From contig CP154956.1 of the NCBI GenBank assembly GCA_039621445.1, positions 85,556,474 to 85,620,473 of the forward strand: 64,000 nucleotides of DNA, written 5' to 3'. Below the pieces are notes generated by a model. It was not told the DNA's origin. It made no database searches and saw nothing but the letters and a program-made list of their open reading frames with translations. The position numbers were made by a program, and so were the translations under genes. Below are positions 12,830 through 24,528 of this stretch, one piece after another. The number at the start of each line of letters is the position of its first letter. Within the stretch, counting starts at the first letter, position 1. This DNA comes from Euglena gracilis (lineage: Eukaryota; Euglenida; Euglenophyceae; Euglenales).

Positions 12830-13858
12830 TTTCAAACAACAACGCCGTTCTGCACAAAAAACCTGCAAAAAATTCAAAACCCCCTGTAAAAACAGCCAGG
12901 AAATTCTGTCAAGATGCATCATAAATTCTGTCATTTCACTTCTCCAATAATAGAGCACGGTAGCTGCAAAGGTTACAAGGTCATTGCCAAAATTTTGATG
13001 TGCGTTGTCAACCATTTTGACCATAGCAGAATTTACCACAGGGGCACTTTCTGACCGAAATGAACGACCAGTATGATCACCACGTTATTACAAAGTTATG
13101 AAATGTAGTTTAAAAAACGGCACTTCAGAGTGAAGAGTGAATGAGAAATGGGGTTTTGAGAGCATATTTTTTTGCATGGGGCCCCCAAGGGGCCAGGCCT
13201 GGGGGGTACAACGTGCAACAACCTGAGTGTATGAGTGTAGAACACGCAATCACTTCTTCACTGGCCAACTGGTGGGTGACTGGTTTTTTGCAGAGTGGCT
13301 GACTGGCATTTGGCCCGAACCCCCCTCCCCCCCCCCTCCGGGAGTAAAAAAAAACTACAAAAATGACTGTACGCCAAGACCGCCAGAAAAATTTTGGGCC
13401 TATTGTGGTCAAATTTTCGTGGGATTCCAGAGTGGCGGACCCCCACCCCCCGGAATAGGGGAGGTGACTATACTTTCACTTAATGACACCCAGGGGGAGG
13501 GGGTGGGCAGCTTTTCCCAGACCAAAACCCACCCACCCAATTTTCTTTAAATCCATCCATCCCCCCTCCCCCATGATCACCTGAATGTGAAAATCAAACA
13601 TGCCAAATTGAGGTGAAAATCTGGGATATTGTAAACCTTTTTCAAGTCAATTTCAATTTACAGTTCCACGTGTCTCGGTTGCAGTTTTTTTTTAGGAAGT
13701 TTGCTGAAGCCATGCGATCCCCGCCATATCAGAAGACACAATCATTGGCCATTTGCACTATTCAAGCATTTTGAAGTCATTCAACATCTTCAGGAGGTCA
13801 AAAGGTCATTTCAAGAGTTTGAATCTCCACTCGTGAGAATAACATTACATGGATTATA
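12830..13858. other. No identifiable gene
   Basis: AT-rich sequence with C/G runs near 13190, 13320 and 13440-13570. Short overlapping frames only. Confidence 0.4.
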
Positions 13859-13861
13859 AAA

Positions 13862-14892
13862 GGGGGAGCACGCCGTCGGCCAGCCGTCGGCCAGCCGTAT
13901 GACTCACAGGAAAATGACCCGAGCCACAGCCTTGCAATGCAGAAACAATTTCACCGCAATCTCCCTTCAAGGTCATGTTCATCGTTGGTGGAGGTTGCAT
14001 TTTTTGCCTATTTGAAGTCATTTTTCGTCAATTTTTGTCAATTTTGCCAATTTTGGACTTTTTTGACCAATTTTGACCATTTTAGCCTATTTTTGGGTCA
14101 TTCTATAGTCATTGTGAAGAATTTTTGCCCACAAATTATTCGAATGACTAAAAATTGCTCAGCTGGTGTCCCATTTCAACAAACTGGCAAAATTTTCCTA
14201 ATAATGGACGAAAAAAGGCTCCAATTTTGTGTGAAATGGTTTCAAGTAACTTAAAATTGCCCAAAGTAGCTCCCCTTGTAGAATTAAAAAGATAATTAAA
14301 AATAAACATCCGAAATTAAGATTTGGCCCCCAACATGAAGCTTTTGCACACCAAATTTAGGCATTGGGCACTGAAATTGAGCATTTTTCACCCAAAATAT
14401 ACATTTGTCACTCATGCCACCCAAAATTGTGCATTTTCCACCTGAAAATAGGAGTTTACACCCAAAATTAGGCAAAATTAGCTTAAGAACATGACCCGGT
14501 TACACCCAGAATTAGGCTTTTGCCAACCCAAATTTGGACACCCACCCCCAAAATTAGGCATTTGCCGTTGAAAATTCGGAAGCTTTTAATGAATTAAGAA
14601 TTTGCCACTCAAAAACAGGCATTGAAACACCAAATTAGGGATAACCAGTCAAATTTATGTACTTTTAAGCCTGAAATTCGGCATTTCCCAATCAAAATTA
14701 GGAATTTACACATGAAATCAGGAATTTGGTCCTCAAAATTAGAAATTGGCACACTAAATCAGGAATTTGCCTCTAAAAATTCCGAACTGGCACGCCAAAT
14801 TAGGCATTTGCTACACAAAGTCAGCTAAACAAAATGAACGCTAAACAAAATGACCGCTTCCGTCACGCCGTCGGCCAGCCGTGTGCTCCCCC
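13862..14892. mobile_element. TIR element, GGGGGAGCAC family, copy 1 (1,031 bp)
   Basis: It begins GGGGGAGCAC and ends with the complement GTGCTCCCCC. Both ends lead straight into GCCGTCGGCCAGCCGT, itself nearly palindromic and repeated in tandem on the left. AAA lies immediately outside both ends, a 3-bp target duplication. Internally there are many diverged ~30-bp units around AAATTAGGCATTTG. A shorter inverted copy is at 27374-28143. Three-base duplications occur in the PIF/Harbinger and CACTA superfamilies; G-rich termini favour the first, but no transposase is present. Confidence 0.75.
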
Positions 14893-15097
14893 AAAAATTT
14901 TCTACCCAAAATTTTTCTCACTTTAGAATATTTTGGGCCATTTCAGCACAAATTAGTATATTTCCGGCCATATGGCCATTCTGGGGACATAATCACTAAT
15001 CGGGATTTTTTTATATAAAGAAAAACAGCCTTGTGGGGCTGTGTTCCTCCACCATCGTCCACCAAATCCACCGTTTGCTGCCCACATACTGCGGGTC

Positions 15098-15229
15098 ACG
15101 GGGGGGTCACGGGGGGGGGGGGGGTCCGGGGGGGGGGGGGGGGGGGGTCACGGGGGAAGTATGCCACTTTGGAGGTAGTCGGGAGGCAGCATCCATGGAG
15201 GCTAGGCGCGCCGCTCGGGGGGGTCCCGG

Positions 15230-15266
<37 letters not shown>

Positions 15267-15440
15267 CGCGGCCCCTGCGCGGCCGCCCGCGCGGCCGCTC
15301 GCCCCCCCTTCCGCCCCCCCCCCCCTACTGTGCCTAGCATAAAACTGACCTGGGGGTTTCGGACCCCCCTCCCCCCCCCTTCCCCCCGCGACGGCCGCCG
15401 CCCGGCCCCTGCTCCCCCCCCTTCAGCCCCCCCCCCCGCT
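15098..15440. repeat. Long G-tract then C-tract repeat
   Basis: GGTCACGGGGGG units and G runs of up to about 18 are followed by C runs of 25 or more and CGCGCGGCC-rich sequence. Related GGTCACGGG or GGTCGCGGG tandem runs lie at 16270-16320, 28485-28515 (complement) and 32905-32970. Proline- and glycine-rich frames here are artefacts of the tracts. Confidence 0.7.
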
Positions 15441-15459
15441 GTGCCTAGCCTCCCATGAT

Positions 15460-17340
15460 GTTGCATCCAACCACGAGAAGAGATGCGCGCATCCTAAAAT
15501 CGGTGATTTTTGGGTCCAAAAAGTGGTCATTTCTGGCCATTTTTGGGCCATTTTTGAACAAACAAATGCTTTTTGGTCCGAAAGTGGTCATTTTTGGGTG
15601 ATTTTTATGTCCGAAATCAGTCATTTTTTTTCATTTTTTGAAAGGGAATTTTGTTAGGATTTTCTTGACCGTCACATTTTTCGGGATGCATATTGGGCCA
15701 TTTTTGAAAAAATGGCCCAATATGGCCATTTTGAAAAAATGTCAAAAAATTATGTTTTGGGTGTAGAAATGCACCAATTTTTGGCACTCGTTTTAGGGGA
15801 CAAGATTTTTGGCCATTTTGGGGTGTGAAGGCGCGTAGGTGCGTTGGGCGTCGAGTGACAAAAAGGGGTTTGGTTGTCCAAATGGAAGGTGGGGTGAGGA
15901 CGTTTCTTTCTGTTTTTTGGGGGGAATTTTCTTCCATAAAAATTTCATGTTTCCCCTCCCCCTCTTTTGCCATGAAATTATTTCCTACTTGCGCAATCTC
16001 CCCTTTTGCCAATGGGACATATTTTGGGTCAAATTCATACGCCAAAAAAATGCCATTGTTTGGGTCGAAAATTTTTCACCTCAAATCTTGGCATTTCTTT
16101 CCATTTTTTGACCATGTCAAGGAAAATTTTTTTCGATGGTTTCAACCAGAAAATTGATGAAAAGCGACCAAAACCGCCACCTACATCAAAAAGCAGGCTG
16201 AAATGATGAATGAAAAGAAAAGCTGAAGTGATGAAGGTTGATGCATTGTATGAAAATTGAAGGCTCGATTCACGGGGGGGTCACGGGGGGGGGGCACGGG
16301 GGGAGGGGTCACGGGGGTAGCACCCCCAAAAGACACTGGACGTCATCACTTGAATGGCTTCAGCTGTTCACAGAAAAAAAACGCGACAGAACAGAACTTT
16401 GTTGCGCAACAGAACTTTTCTCGTTTTAGGCCATTTTATGCCATTTTAGGCCATTTACATTTAAGGCCATTCAAGGTCTGCTATAATTGCTTGGTCGGGA
16501 CCCCCCACCACCACCTACCTCAAAACCGAAGGGCTTCCCGCACATCCCTGGGGATACCCGACCACAGGTCAGTTTCAAGTCCTGCTTCGGCGCCGGTGTG
16601 CAAAATAGCATCACCTGCCACCAGCGGTGTCGGAACATATTTTCCCGGGGGGGGGGGCGAGGAACCGACAAAACACATCCTTTTTTTGGAGCACATCCTT
16701 TTTTTTCCTGGCGCAAAGCGCCGAGGAAAATTTTTTCATGGCACAACCAAAATGTATTTTTCTTGTCCCTCTGGCCCTGAAGGGGCCAAGACGCTAACGC
16801 CTTTTTTGAAGTCCAATGCCCCAAAAACTTGAGCTGGAAAGCGAAATCATGGGTAGAACCCCTTTGGAAACCTCCCAACTCAACCCAATTCAACCCAAAA
16901 TCGATTTCATAACCTGGGGGGGGGGGGGGTGAAGAAGCCATTTTTTTCACTTTGCGCAAAATCTTTTTTTTGTTGACCCGCAGAGTCCCCCAAACTCGGC
17001 TGGTCAAGAAAATGGAGGGAGGGGGACATGGGGAATCAGTTTGTATTCAAACCATAACATTGCTTAGCGACCCCCCCCCGGGGGGGGGGTCACTTTCCGC
17101 TCCGAAAAAACCAGTCAGTGACATTTTTCGGCCAAGCCAGTCAGTCACTTTACCCCCCCCCCCCAGGGGGGTGGCCACAAACCGACTTTTTTTCCCTCCC
17201 GTGATGCTAATTGCTTTTTGGGACCCCACAAACCACTTTCACCTTTGAATCAGACCGTTGCTTAACACCTGTCCCCCCCCCTGGGGGGTGAGTGACTGAC
17301 TGGTTTTTTGGCCGTGACCCCCCCCCCGGGGGGTGGGGTA
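15460..17340. other. No identifiable gene; TTTTTGGGCCATTTT-type repeats and C/G tracts
   Basis: 15480-16200 consists of degenerate (T)nGGGCCATTTT-like sequence. 16270-16320 repeats GGTCACGGGGG. From 16490 C/G-tract elements dominate. The longer frames (191 and 178 codons) lie on opposite strands of the same DNA and have no recognisable motif. Confidence 0.4.
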
Positions 17341-17375
17341 GGCCAGAAATCACCTAAAAGTGGCTGAGTGGCCAA

Positions 17376-17590
17376 CCGGCGCCGAAGGCGCCGGAAAATT
17401 TTTAGCCACAATGGCCTTGAAAGTCCAAAAAGTGACTGGTTTTCCTGTCGAACATTAAGAAGTGCCATGGGGTTTTTTTCAAGGACTTTATTTCGGCCGC
17501 CAAAGGCGGCCGAGACGGCAATGGATTTTGCAATTTCACTGTGCTCTTAACTGGTAAGGTGGCTGCCAAAGGCAGCCGAGACGGTAACGC
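17376..17590. repeat. Three short GC hairpins, two followed by GAGACGG
   Basis: CCGGCGCCGAAGGCGCCGG (17376-17394), CGGCCGCCAAAGGCGGCCG (17494-17512) and GGCTGCCAAAGGCAGCC (17561-17577) are perfect hairpins with a GAA or AAA loop. The last two are followed directly by AGACGGCAATGG and GAGACGGTAACG. Similar hairpins followed by a GACGG motif recur at 30015-30045, 30567-30595 and 32490-32515. Confidence 0.6.
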
Positions 17591-18385
17591 CCTTTGGACC
17601 ATTGAACATGGCATTGCAAAGAAAAATATCACATTCATGCTGAATTTTTTTTCTTTCCAAAATCCCGGGGGGGGGGGCGGCCGCCCCCCGCCGTGCCCCG
17701 CTTGTGACACCTATGCCTGCCAGACACACCCCTAGCCTTGGGGTGTCGAAAAAGCCTTTCTGCACCCCCCCCTGCCTCCACCCTCGGGTGCCACCTTTCA
17801 AAAAAAGCCTTCTCAACCTGAGCCTTGTCACTCCTGGTTGCGAGAAGCGGCACGGATAGAATTCCACTGACTACTGCAAAAAAACACAAAAAATGACTTA
17901 AAAAATTGACCAAAAAACACTTAAAATCCCCAGGTTGGTCTGGCCCATGGCCACCCCTGGGGGGGGGGGGGTCCAGGGGCCCAAACCCACCCACCCATCC
18001 CTCCCCTGCCAAACTAAGTGAATCTATGGTGGTGACTGACTGTTATTTTCAAAAAAAATGATTGACTGGTTTTTTGGAAGAGTGGAGGTGACCCTCCGTG
18101 GGTCGACGGAAAAAATTGTTTGGTGCAGAAGCAAGCCACCTGACCTTTCAGATCGAAATTTGTTGGTCAATTGAATGCATTTTGTATTGAATTGATTTTG
18201 TTTTCAATTGAATGCCTGATAGTCAGAATGCAGGTTTCTTTGACCGCCCTTTTTTAGTCATAATTTTGGTTGCGGTTATCGCTGTCTTGCTGCCAAATCC
18301 CCCACTCCCCCCTAGGGCCACCGCCCGGGGGGGGGGGGGCTCGGCCGGACCCACCCACCCTGCCCCCCCTTCCCGGCGCAAGGCG

Positions 18386-19722
18386 GTAGACTGGGGGGGG
18401 GGGGGGGTAGTGGGTAGTCGGCCGACTACCCAATTGGTCGGCCAACTAGGCCTGGTCGGTAGCTAGTCGGCGAGACAGGGGGGGGGGGGTAGTGGGTAGT
18501 CGGCCGACTACCCACTCTAATGTACAAACGGGTCCAAACCGCCGACTTTCAAGCCCCCCCCCATGAAGAAAATCCAATGCAAACTAGTCGGTGGCTAGTC
18601 GGCGGTCATAAAAATGGTCTGTGGCGGGCCCAAATCACCCGGAAATGGTCCGGATGGGTCCAAATAAGTGTCTTACGCCTAAATAAACACCCCCAGATGG
18701 AAATCTTGGAAATTTAGAAATGCAAGCATTCTACATCACGAGAGGCAGAAAACTCCCCCCTCCACCCCCATCCGAGCCTCAAATAACAAAATTCCTTCGT
18801 TGTTGGCAACATACTCGGGGGCTAAGTCGTTTTTGTGGCTCACTTTGGCATAGGCGGGGGGGGCTCCGCCCCCCTCAAATAACAAAATCCCTTCTATGTT
18901 GGTAATAGACTTGGGGGGATAAGACCTTTTTTTGTGCAAATTTTGACTTATATTGAAAATCCAATGGGGAGAGGTGTTCTTTTGTCAAAAGTGGCCCAAA
19001 ATGGACATTTTTCCATTTTTTTTGCATATTCACCCCCGATTGGGGGGTTCTGGAGCCATTTGGGTGGGTTTTGACTGGTGTTGAGGTGATTTAGACAAAA
19101 GTTTTTTCCCAGGGGGGGGGCTTAAAAGTCGGCGGTTTTGACCCGTTAGTACATCAGAGTGGGTAGTCGGCCGACTAGTCGGCCGACTACCCAATTGGTC
19201 CGCCGACTAGTCGGCCGACCAATTAGTCGGCCGACGGGTCGGCCGACCAATTGGGTAGTCGGCCGACTAGTCGGCCGACTACCCACTACCCCCCCCCATA
19301 GTGGGCCGGCCTGTTTTTTTTGACGTTGTGTTTTTTGTTTTTTTTAATTCTAACAATGTTTTTTTAAAAAAAACAAAAAAAACGCCCAGTGGGTTTTGCA
19401 TGGAAAAATTTTTGAATGCACATTTTCAATGATTTTTGGCAACTTCTGGGTAATTTCTGCCAAAAACTTCCTTCCACAAAAATGAAAAATGTCATAAAAT
19501 TCCATTTTTGTTGCATTTTTGGATGTTTTTGACCATTTTGGCAGTTTTTGAACTTAGTAGGATTCAAAGTATGGTTTGGGAGTTTCTTTTTTCAATGAAA
19601 TTTTCCTTTTGTTTTTTTGATGCTTTTTTTACTGTTTTTTTTTTAAAACACGCTGTTTTGTTGTTTTTTTCTATAAAAAAAAACAAAAAAAGGCCCACTA
19701 TGCCCCCCCCCAGTCTACCGTT
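18386..19722. mobile_element. Nested foldback element(s) with GTCGGCCGAC palindromes
   Basis: Outer inverted ends: GTAGACTGGGGGGGG on the left (about 18387) and CCCCCCCCAGTCTAC on the right (about 19720). Inside, TAGTGGGTAGTCGGCCGACT recurs near 18410, 18490, 19160 and, inverted, near 19280. GTCGGCCGAC itself is palindromic and repeated about ten times. A further inverted pair, ATAGTGGGCC near 19300 and GGCCCACTAT near 19692, brackets T- and A-rich arms. This looks like one foldback element inserted into or beside another. Target duplications are not clear. Confidence 0.5.
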
Positions 19723-20090
19723 TGGGCAAATATGCAAAGCAGGTTGTGTATTGGTGGGGGGTTGGCAAGCTGCAGATCCCTGGGGCCTGGGGGATGCCCC
19801 TGGACCAAAACCACAGAACCCTGGGATGGAACCCCCGCCTGGGAAACAGAGTAAAGTGCAGCCTTTCCCAATCCCTTGTCACCGCACCCCAAATGATGCT
19901 CAACTCCACAATGTGCAGTGCATTCAAAGAGCAACGGTATGGTTCGCACAATCTGGCTCGAGGTGAAATAATTTCCATCTGCACCAGGTCCAAATGGGTT
20001 CCCCACAACCCAAGATGCCCTCCTTGCAACACTTGACATTGATACAAGAACAAACCTGAAGAAGAGGGTCGGGGGGTAGATCTGGCCCGG
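19723..20090. other. No identifiable gene
   Basis: Frames of 104-152 codons overlap on both strands, with no recognisable motif. Confidence 0.4.
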
Positions 20091-20097
20091 GGGGGGG

Positions 20098-20245
20098 GGG
20101 GGTAGTGGGCCTACCCTAGGGTCAGCCCAATAGGACCCTAGGGTCGCCAAGGTCGCTAAGGCCGCTCTAGGGTCGTGGGCCGACCCTGGCGTCGCCTATC
20201 CTAGGGTGGGCCGACCCTAGGGTCGACCCTAGGGTCGGCCCACCC
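20098..20245. repeat. Cluster of ACCCTAGGGT palindromes
   Basis: The 10-bp palindrome ACCCTAGGGT or close variants occurs about six times in 150 bp, between a G tract and CGGCCCACCCC. It resembles the GTCGGCCGAC cluster at 18.4-19.3 kb in style. Confidence 0.6.
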
Positions 20246-20644
20246 CACAACCTCGCTCCCCTATCAAAAATTTGATGTTTTAGGCCTTCAAATACAAAGA
20301 AAACAAAAGGAAGAAATACTAAGATTGATTACTTATGCTAAAATACACCCCAAAATAACTGACGTGAGGGATTTTGTGATTTTGGGGCCCTTGGACACAA
20401 GGGATTTGGCCCCCAAAACGACTTGGAAACACAAGGGACGCCTTGGACAAGGTGCTCCTCCTTAGGGGGGGGGGGGGCTCTGCTTTTACCGCCAACGAGG
20501 ATTGTGGCCGCCTTGATGGGTGTCGCTTTGGGCATGCGGTGGTAGACGGCCACTGTATTTCTGTGCACCTTGAAATACTTGGGAGATCAGGCAGTAGACT
20601 TTGGTCATTTTGCCCCCCCTCCCCCCCCCAATGGACCCCGTCCC

Positions 20645-20890
20645 CCCCCCCTCTGCCTAACCCATCGGTGAACTTCACCGGTGAAGTTCACCAAGAGAGT
20701 ACTTTTTGGCCAAAAATGGCCAAAAATTTTGGGCAAGTTTTCGGAAATTTCGATAAAATTCCATGAAGCATCAACCTCAAAATGACCATTTTGAGAGGAA
20801 AGCAGCAAAATTTTACCCATGAAAATTTCACCCCCAAGCATCAAAACGGTGAAGTTCACCAGTGAACTTCACCGGTGAACTTCACCGCCG
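20645..20890. repeat. GGTGAACTTCACC repeat, copy 1
   Basis: Starts with CTGCCTAACCCATCGGTGAA, contains GTACTTTTTGGCCAAAAATGG and a long shared stretch, and ends in alternating GGTGAACTTCACC/GGTGAAGTTCACC palindromes. A direct copy at about 90% identity by eye lies at 21487-21735. Confidence 0.7.
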
Positions 20891-20896
20891 AAAGTA

Positions 20897-21095
20897 CCAT
20901 CCCCCCCCCTTATTTGAGCACACCCACGGGCCAAAGCACCCCCAAATGCTCAAATAAGGGGGGGGGGTCAAATAAGGGGGGGTCAAAAATTCCTTTAGAA
21001 AGAGGGCAAAAAAATTTTCGGCGCCTTTGGCGCCTAAAAAATGTTCCCCGGACCCAAATGCTCAATTAAGGGGGGTCAAATAAGGGGGGGAGTGG
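20897..21095. mobile_element. C-tract MITE, TTATTTGAG family, copy 1 (199 bp)
   Basis: TA at 20895-20896 and 21096-21097 flanks a 199-bp element. It starts CCAT, C9, TTATTTGAGCACACCC and ends CAAATAAG, G-run, AGTGG (inverted). It includes the small hairpin GGCGCCTTTGGCGCC. A second 199-bp copy is at 30047-30245. Confidence 0.75.
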
Positions 21096-21486
21096 TACCC
21101 CCCCCTCCCCCCCCCGTGAGGGTTCACCGGTGAACTTCACCGGGGGGGGGGGTCCACAGCCCCCCCCCCCCACCCCTGCCTAACCTCCTTGGCTACGTCC
21201 TCCAGCGACACGTCCGGCGATTTCGCCAACCGGGTCATTGCCGCACGTCGTGCAACGTCCTTGAACGTTAAACGACGTCCGACAACCCCCGACACCCAGG
21301 ATGCCACTCCACAAAACGACTTGTCTGATGTCGGCGTTTGTTGTCCTGCCAGTGGTTTCGCTGATCGGAAGAGCCAGTTTCCTCCTACACCTGGCTTTGC
21401 TTCGCCAACCAGTGAGCGTTGACGATCAGAAGCTGTCACAGGACTGATCGATCTGGACTTTCTAGGTCCCGGACCCCCTCCCCCCC

Positions 21487-21735
21487 CCCCTCTGCCCAAC
21501 CCATCGGTGAACTTCACCGGTGAAGTTCACCAAGAGAGTACTTTTTGGCCAAAAATGGCCAAAAATGACATTTTGGGCAAGTTTTTGGAAATTTCGATAA
21601 AATTCCATGAAGCATCAACCTCAAAATGACCATTTTGAGAGGAAAGGAGCAAAATTTCACCCATGAAAATTTCACCCCATCAAAACAGTGAAGTACACCG
21701 GTGAACATCACCAGTGAACTTCACCGCCAAAAGCA
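21487..21735. repeat. GGTGAACTTCACC repeat, copy 2
   Basis: Direct repeat of 20645-20890 with small indels, again ending in GGTGAACTTCACC-type palindromes. C/G tracts and CTGCC(T/C)AACC lie at both copies and at 21176 and 21809, suggesting repeated insertion of the same element into the recombinase-like gene. Confidence 0.7.
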
Positions 21736-23358
21736 CCCCCCCCCTCCCCCCCGGTGAACGTTCACCGGTGAAATTCACCGGGGGGTCCGCAGCCCCCCCC
21801 CCGTACTGCCTAACCTCCTCCGTGACAGATTCCACAAAGGAATCAACCTAGTAGCCCATGCAGAAACCCAGAATCAAAATATTGGCTTGTTGGGCCTCAA
21901 AGGGCTTTGTCCAGTCCACTTCTCGCAACACCCGTGGCAACTCGTCGTCCTGTAAAATTTCTTGGGGGGGGTGTACAGCCTAGTTTGCCACTTTTTTGGT
22001 GAGTCCACGGGTGGAAGCAAACTGCAAGAACCGCTGGAACTTTGGCATCTGGGAGGTGGAGGAAGGCACCACTTGGTTTTCTAGCTTGATTGAGGAGTAT
22101 ACCTGTCCCACAGCATTCAGGTAGCCGCGGAAGGAGGATGCTTTCACTGCGATGGCTCTAAATCTTTGACCGGCCTGTGCCCACCGTTGATCCCACCGTT
22201 GCCTGATTTGGGCTGCGCCGTCAACCAACAAACTGGGATCAATCATCCAGCCGGCCCAGGCAACCAGGGATGGGCAACTTGGACTCCGCGGACGATTTTT
22301 TCTCGTTTTTTTGCGGAAAAAAGGAAAATTCGCAAAAAATGAATTTCGCAAAAAACCAAAGCGCGAAAGGAACGTGTTTCCTATTTGTTCTGTTTTCAGG
22401 CCGCCCATATGGAGGACATGGCTGACAAGTCTGGTTCATCCCCTGGCTCTTGGTCATAATATTGGGATCCCTTTGTGCAAACGTGGAGGACGCCGGCCTT
22501 CCACAGTAGTCATGTGGCTGGACTGGAGCGGCATTTCAGGTCTTATTTTCCCCCCTATTCTGAACTTCTTCTTCCAGGCCTGTCACTCCGGACGCTGTTT
22601 GGAAGGTGGCACAGTGTCGCTTCTGCGACTGGTGTCATGCACAGAGTGCTGCTCATCTGGTTTACTTTCTTCGAGCAGTGTTCTGGTTCCAGTGCCAGCA
22701 CCACCCGAATGCGGCTCATTTTAAGAAGCACTCGAACTTGGAATCCAATTTTGGATGTACCGAGGCCAATCACAGAATGCCGTACATACTGCAGATGAGG
22801 ACTGTGGCAGGAGCCATTCTCCTCAGCCATCCGTGTGATACACGTTGGGCTCAGGTGCACAAATGCTGGAGACGCTGATGCAAGTTTGAGCAACATCACG
22901 CTACAGATGTGGAGCACCTGTTCAGGTGGGCATGATGCACATGGCCGTGAGCAGCTGACGGCCGAACAAAGGTGTTTTTGCTCCCCTCCACAGAATTTTT
23001 TTGTCATTTCACTCACTGATGTCTGCGAAGTAAGGAGATCCAAGGCCACCGCCCCCGGAATGTCGACATTTTGTTGGGGAAATGCCCTCATCTGTCCTAT
23101 ACAAACCCTACCCTCCCACCACAGGAGCTGTTCGTGAAGGTGAAGGCGAATTCGAGTTTTTGGACGACGGCATCTGATGTTATCCGTTCTGGTGTCTCCT
23201 TGGATTTATTGGTCACATTTCATTCTCGTCCACTGTTTGCATTTGTTTTTCAGCACATTGTCTTTCCAAATTGCAACCAGGTGATCTGGGTGTTGTCCAA
23301 TTTTTTTGTGGGCATTGTAATTTTTTCAAGACCAAAAAATTTGCAAAGTTTTAGCTTA

Positions 23359-23588
23359 CCACCTCCCCCCCCCTAATTGACCCCCCCCCTAATTAACCAA
23401 ACGCCCCGGGGAAAATTTTTTCGACCCCCCCCCTAATTGACTGCCCGGGGGGATTCTGTGCTGAAGCACCCCCTAATTGACGGTACCCCCCCCCCTAATT
23501 GACGCCCCCCCCCCCCCTAATTGACCCCCCCCCTAATTGACCAAAAGGGGGGTCCCGTGGAGAGGTCAATTAGGGGGGGGGGAGGTGG
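23359..23588. mobile_element. C-tract MITE, TAATTGACC family (230 bp)
   Basis: TA at 23357-23358 and 23589-23590 flanks inverted ends: CCACCT, C-run, TAATTGACC on the left and GGTCAATTA, G-run, AGGTGG on the right. The left half holds five C-run-TAATTGA tandem units. Nested in the hAT-like element. Confidence 0.7.
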
Positions 23589-23942
23589 TAAACAGCGATT
23601 TTTTTAAAAGGTTGATTTATTTTTCCGGGGGGGGGGACGATAGACGGAAACTGCCCGTTTTTCCTTCAGTGAGGGGGGGATGGTTGGGAGATTTCAAATG
23701 CGCCAGGTTGGAAAAATTGGGGCCAACACCTGGTCGCAGGTGTAAAGATGATTCGTCATGAAAACTCGCAAGCAATCCCCTTTTTGTCACTCAGTGGTGG
23801 CCGCCAGCGGCCGCGGGGGTCCACCGCTGGGACAAAAGTGCAGATGCCCACTGGCGGACGAAGGCTATGGTAAGCTCTTGTTTTTTTAGCACCCTTTCCG
23901 TTCTTCGGGAATGCTGAGAGCCTTTCTCGTGTCTGGCCATAT

Positions 23943-24116
23943 ACCCCCCCCCCATATTGTCCCAACCACCTTCCCACTGGGACCCCAAATGGACAATATG
24001 GGGGGGGACAATATGGGGGTACCAAAGGAAATTTCATTGGCCGAGCCAAAAAAACCCCCCGTCGGCCGGGCCGAGGGACAATATGGGGGGGGACAATATG
24101 GGGGGGGGGGTTCCGT
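23943..24116. repeat. C-tract inverted repeats, CATATTGTCC family
   Basis: C10-CATATTGTCC on the left is mirrored by GGACAATATG-G-run twice near 23994-24018 and twice more near 24075-24110. TA precedes the left end (23942-23943) and follows the first right-hand G run (24019-24020), so one short element may be 23944-24018 with a second beside it. Confidence 0.5.
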
Positions 24117-24244
24117 AGCCGATGGAAAAAATTTTTACCGGGTCCGGGGAAAATTACCACAAATTTGCGCTGCAAAATTACCCCGCAAATTTGCCGCCCA
24201 ACCCTGGAGGCAACAAAAAAGCCATCCAGATCATCGTACACTGC

Positions 24245-24525
24245 CTATAGGTCAAAAAAAACAAGTTTTCCAAAATATCTCGACAATGAAGCAAAATCAA
24301 AGAAAATGTCCGGAGAGCAAAAAATGAAGCTCTTGGAATGTCCCATCCAACCATGGTTTTCTTTCCTCCCAACTGTTTTTGTAGCCCGAGTTACAGCCAT
24401 TTCGGCTTTTTGGCCCATTTCAGGGCCATCTTGGGCTATTTTTGGGGGTCAAAAAATGGATGTTTCCAAAATATCTTGGAAATGAAGCAAAATCAAAGAA
24501 TGTCCTCCGAGCAAAATGAAGCCCT
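24245..24525 (-). repeat. Satellite-like ~200-bp family, inverted units
   Basis: Complement of the 8480-9700 family: AAAATATCTCGACAATGAAGC, AAATCAAAGAAAATGTCC, GTCCCATCCAACCATGG and CCGAGTTACAGCCATTT, followed by part of a second unit. The family appears to resume at 25712-26060 after the element at 24529-25708. Confidence 0.55.
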
Positions 24526-24528
24526 GGA

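Larger units (their letters stand above)
22265..24206. mobile_element. hAT-like element inserted in recombinase-like gene
   Basis: The left end CAGGGATGGGCAACTT and the right end (complement CAGGGTTGGGCGGCAA) form imperfect inverted repeats of the CAGGG-TGGGCAA type typical of hAT transposons. Flanking 8-mers CAGGCAAC (22257-22264) and GAGGCAAC (24207-24214) agree at 7 of 8 bases, matching the hAT duplication length. Removing the insert restores the frame of the host gene, which supports the boundaries. The interior has no intact transposase; a DTRW peptide near 22840 could be a relic. It is itself invaded by C-tract elements at 23359-23588 and 23943-24116. Confidence 0.7.
20479..24241 (-). 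pseudogene. Tyrosine-recombinase-like gene, copy 1, shattered by insertions
   Basis: Minus-strand coding fragments in order: 24241-24215 (YDDLDGFFVA), 22264-21983 (AWAGWMIDP ... VVPSS ... FQRFLQF), 21958-21815, about 21440-21184 (RRLTFKDVARRAAMTRLAKS), and 20585-20479 (KYFKVHRNTVAVYHRMP). The first two join in frame once the hAT-like insert 22265-24206 and one 8-bp duplication are removed, and then match copy 2 at 31.4-32.0 kb. The late fragments look like the catalytic R-x-x-R/H-x-x...Y region of tyrosine recombinases, and the early ones like a core-binding domain. That family call is inference from pattern only. Introns may exist between fragments. Alternatives are an unrelated host gene family or a Crypton-type element. 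Confidence 0.45.

Noticed and set aside
15031-15466. Pro- and Gly-rich frames of 100-140 codons on both strands
   Set aside because: Produced by C and G homopolymer tracts.
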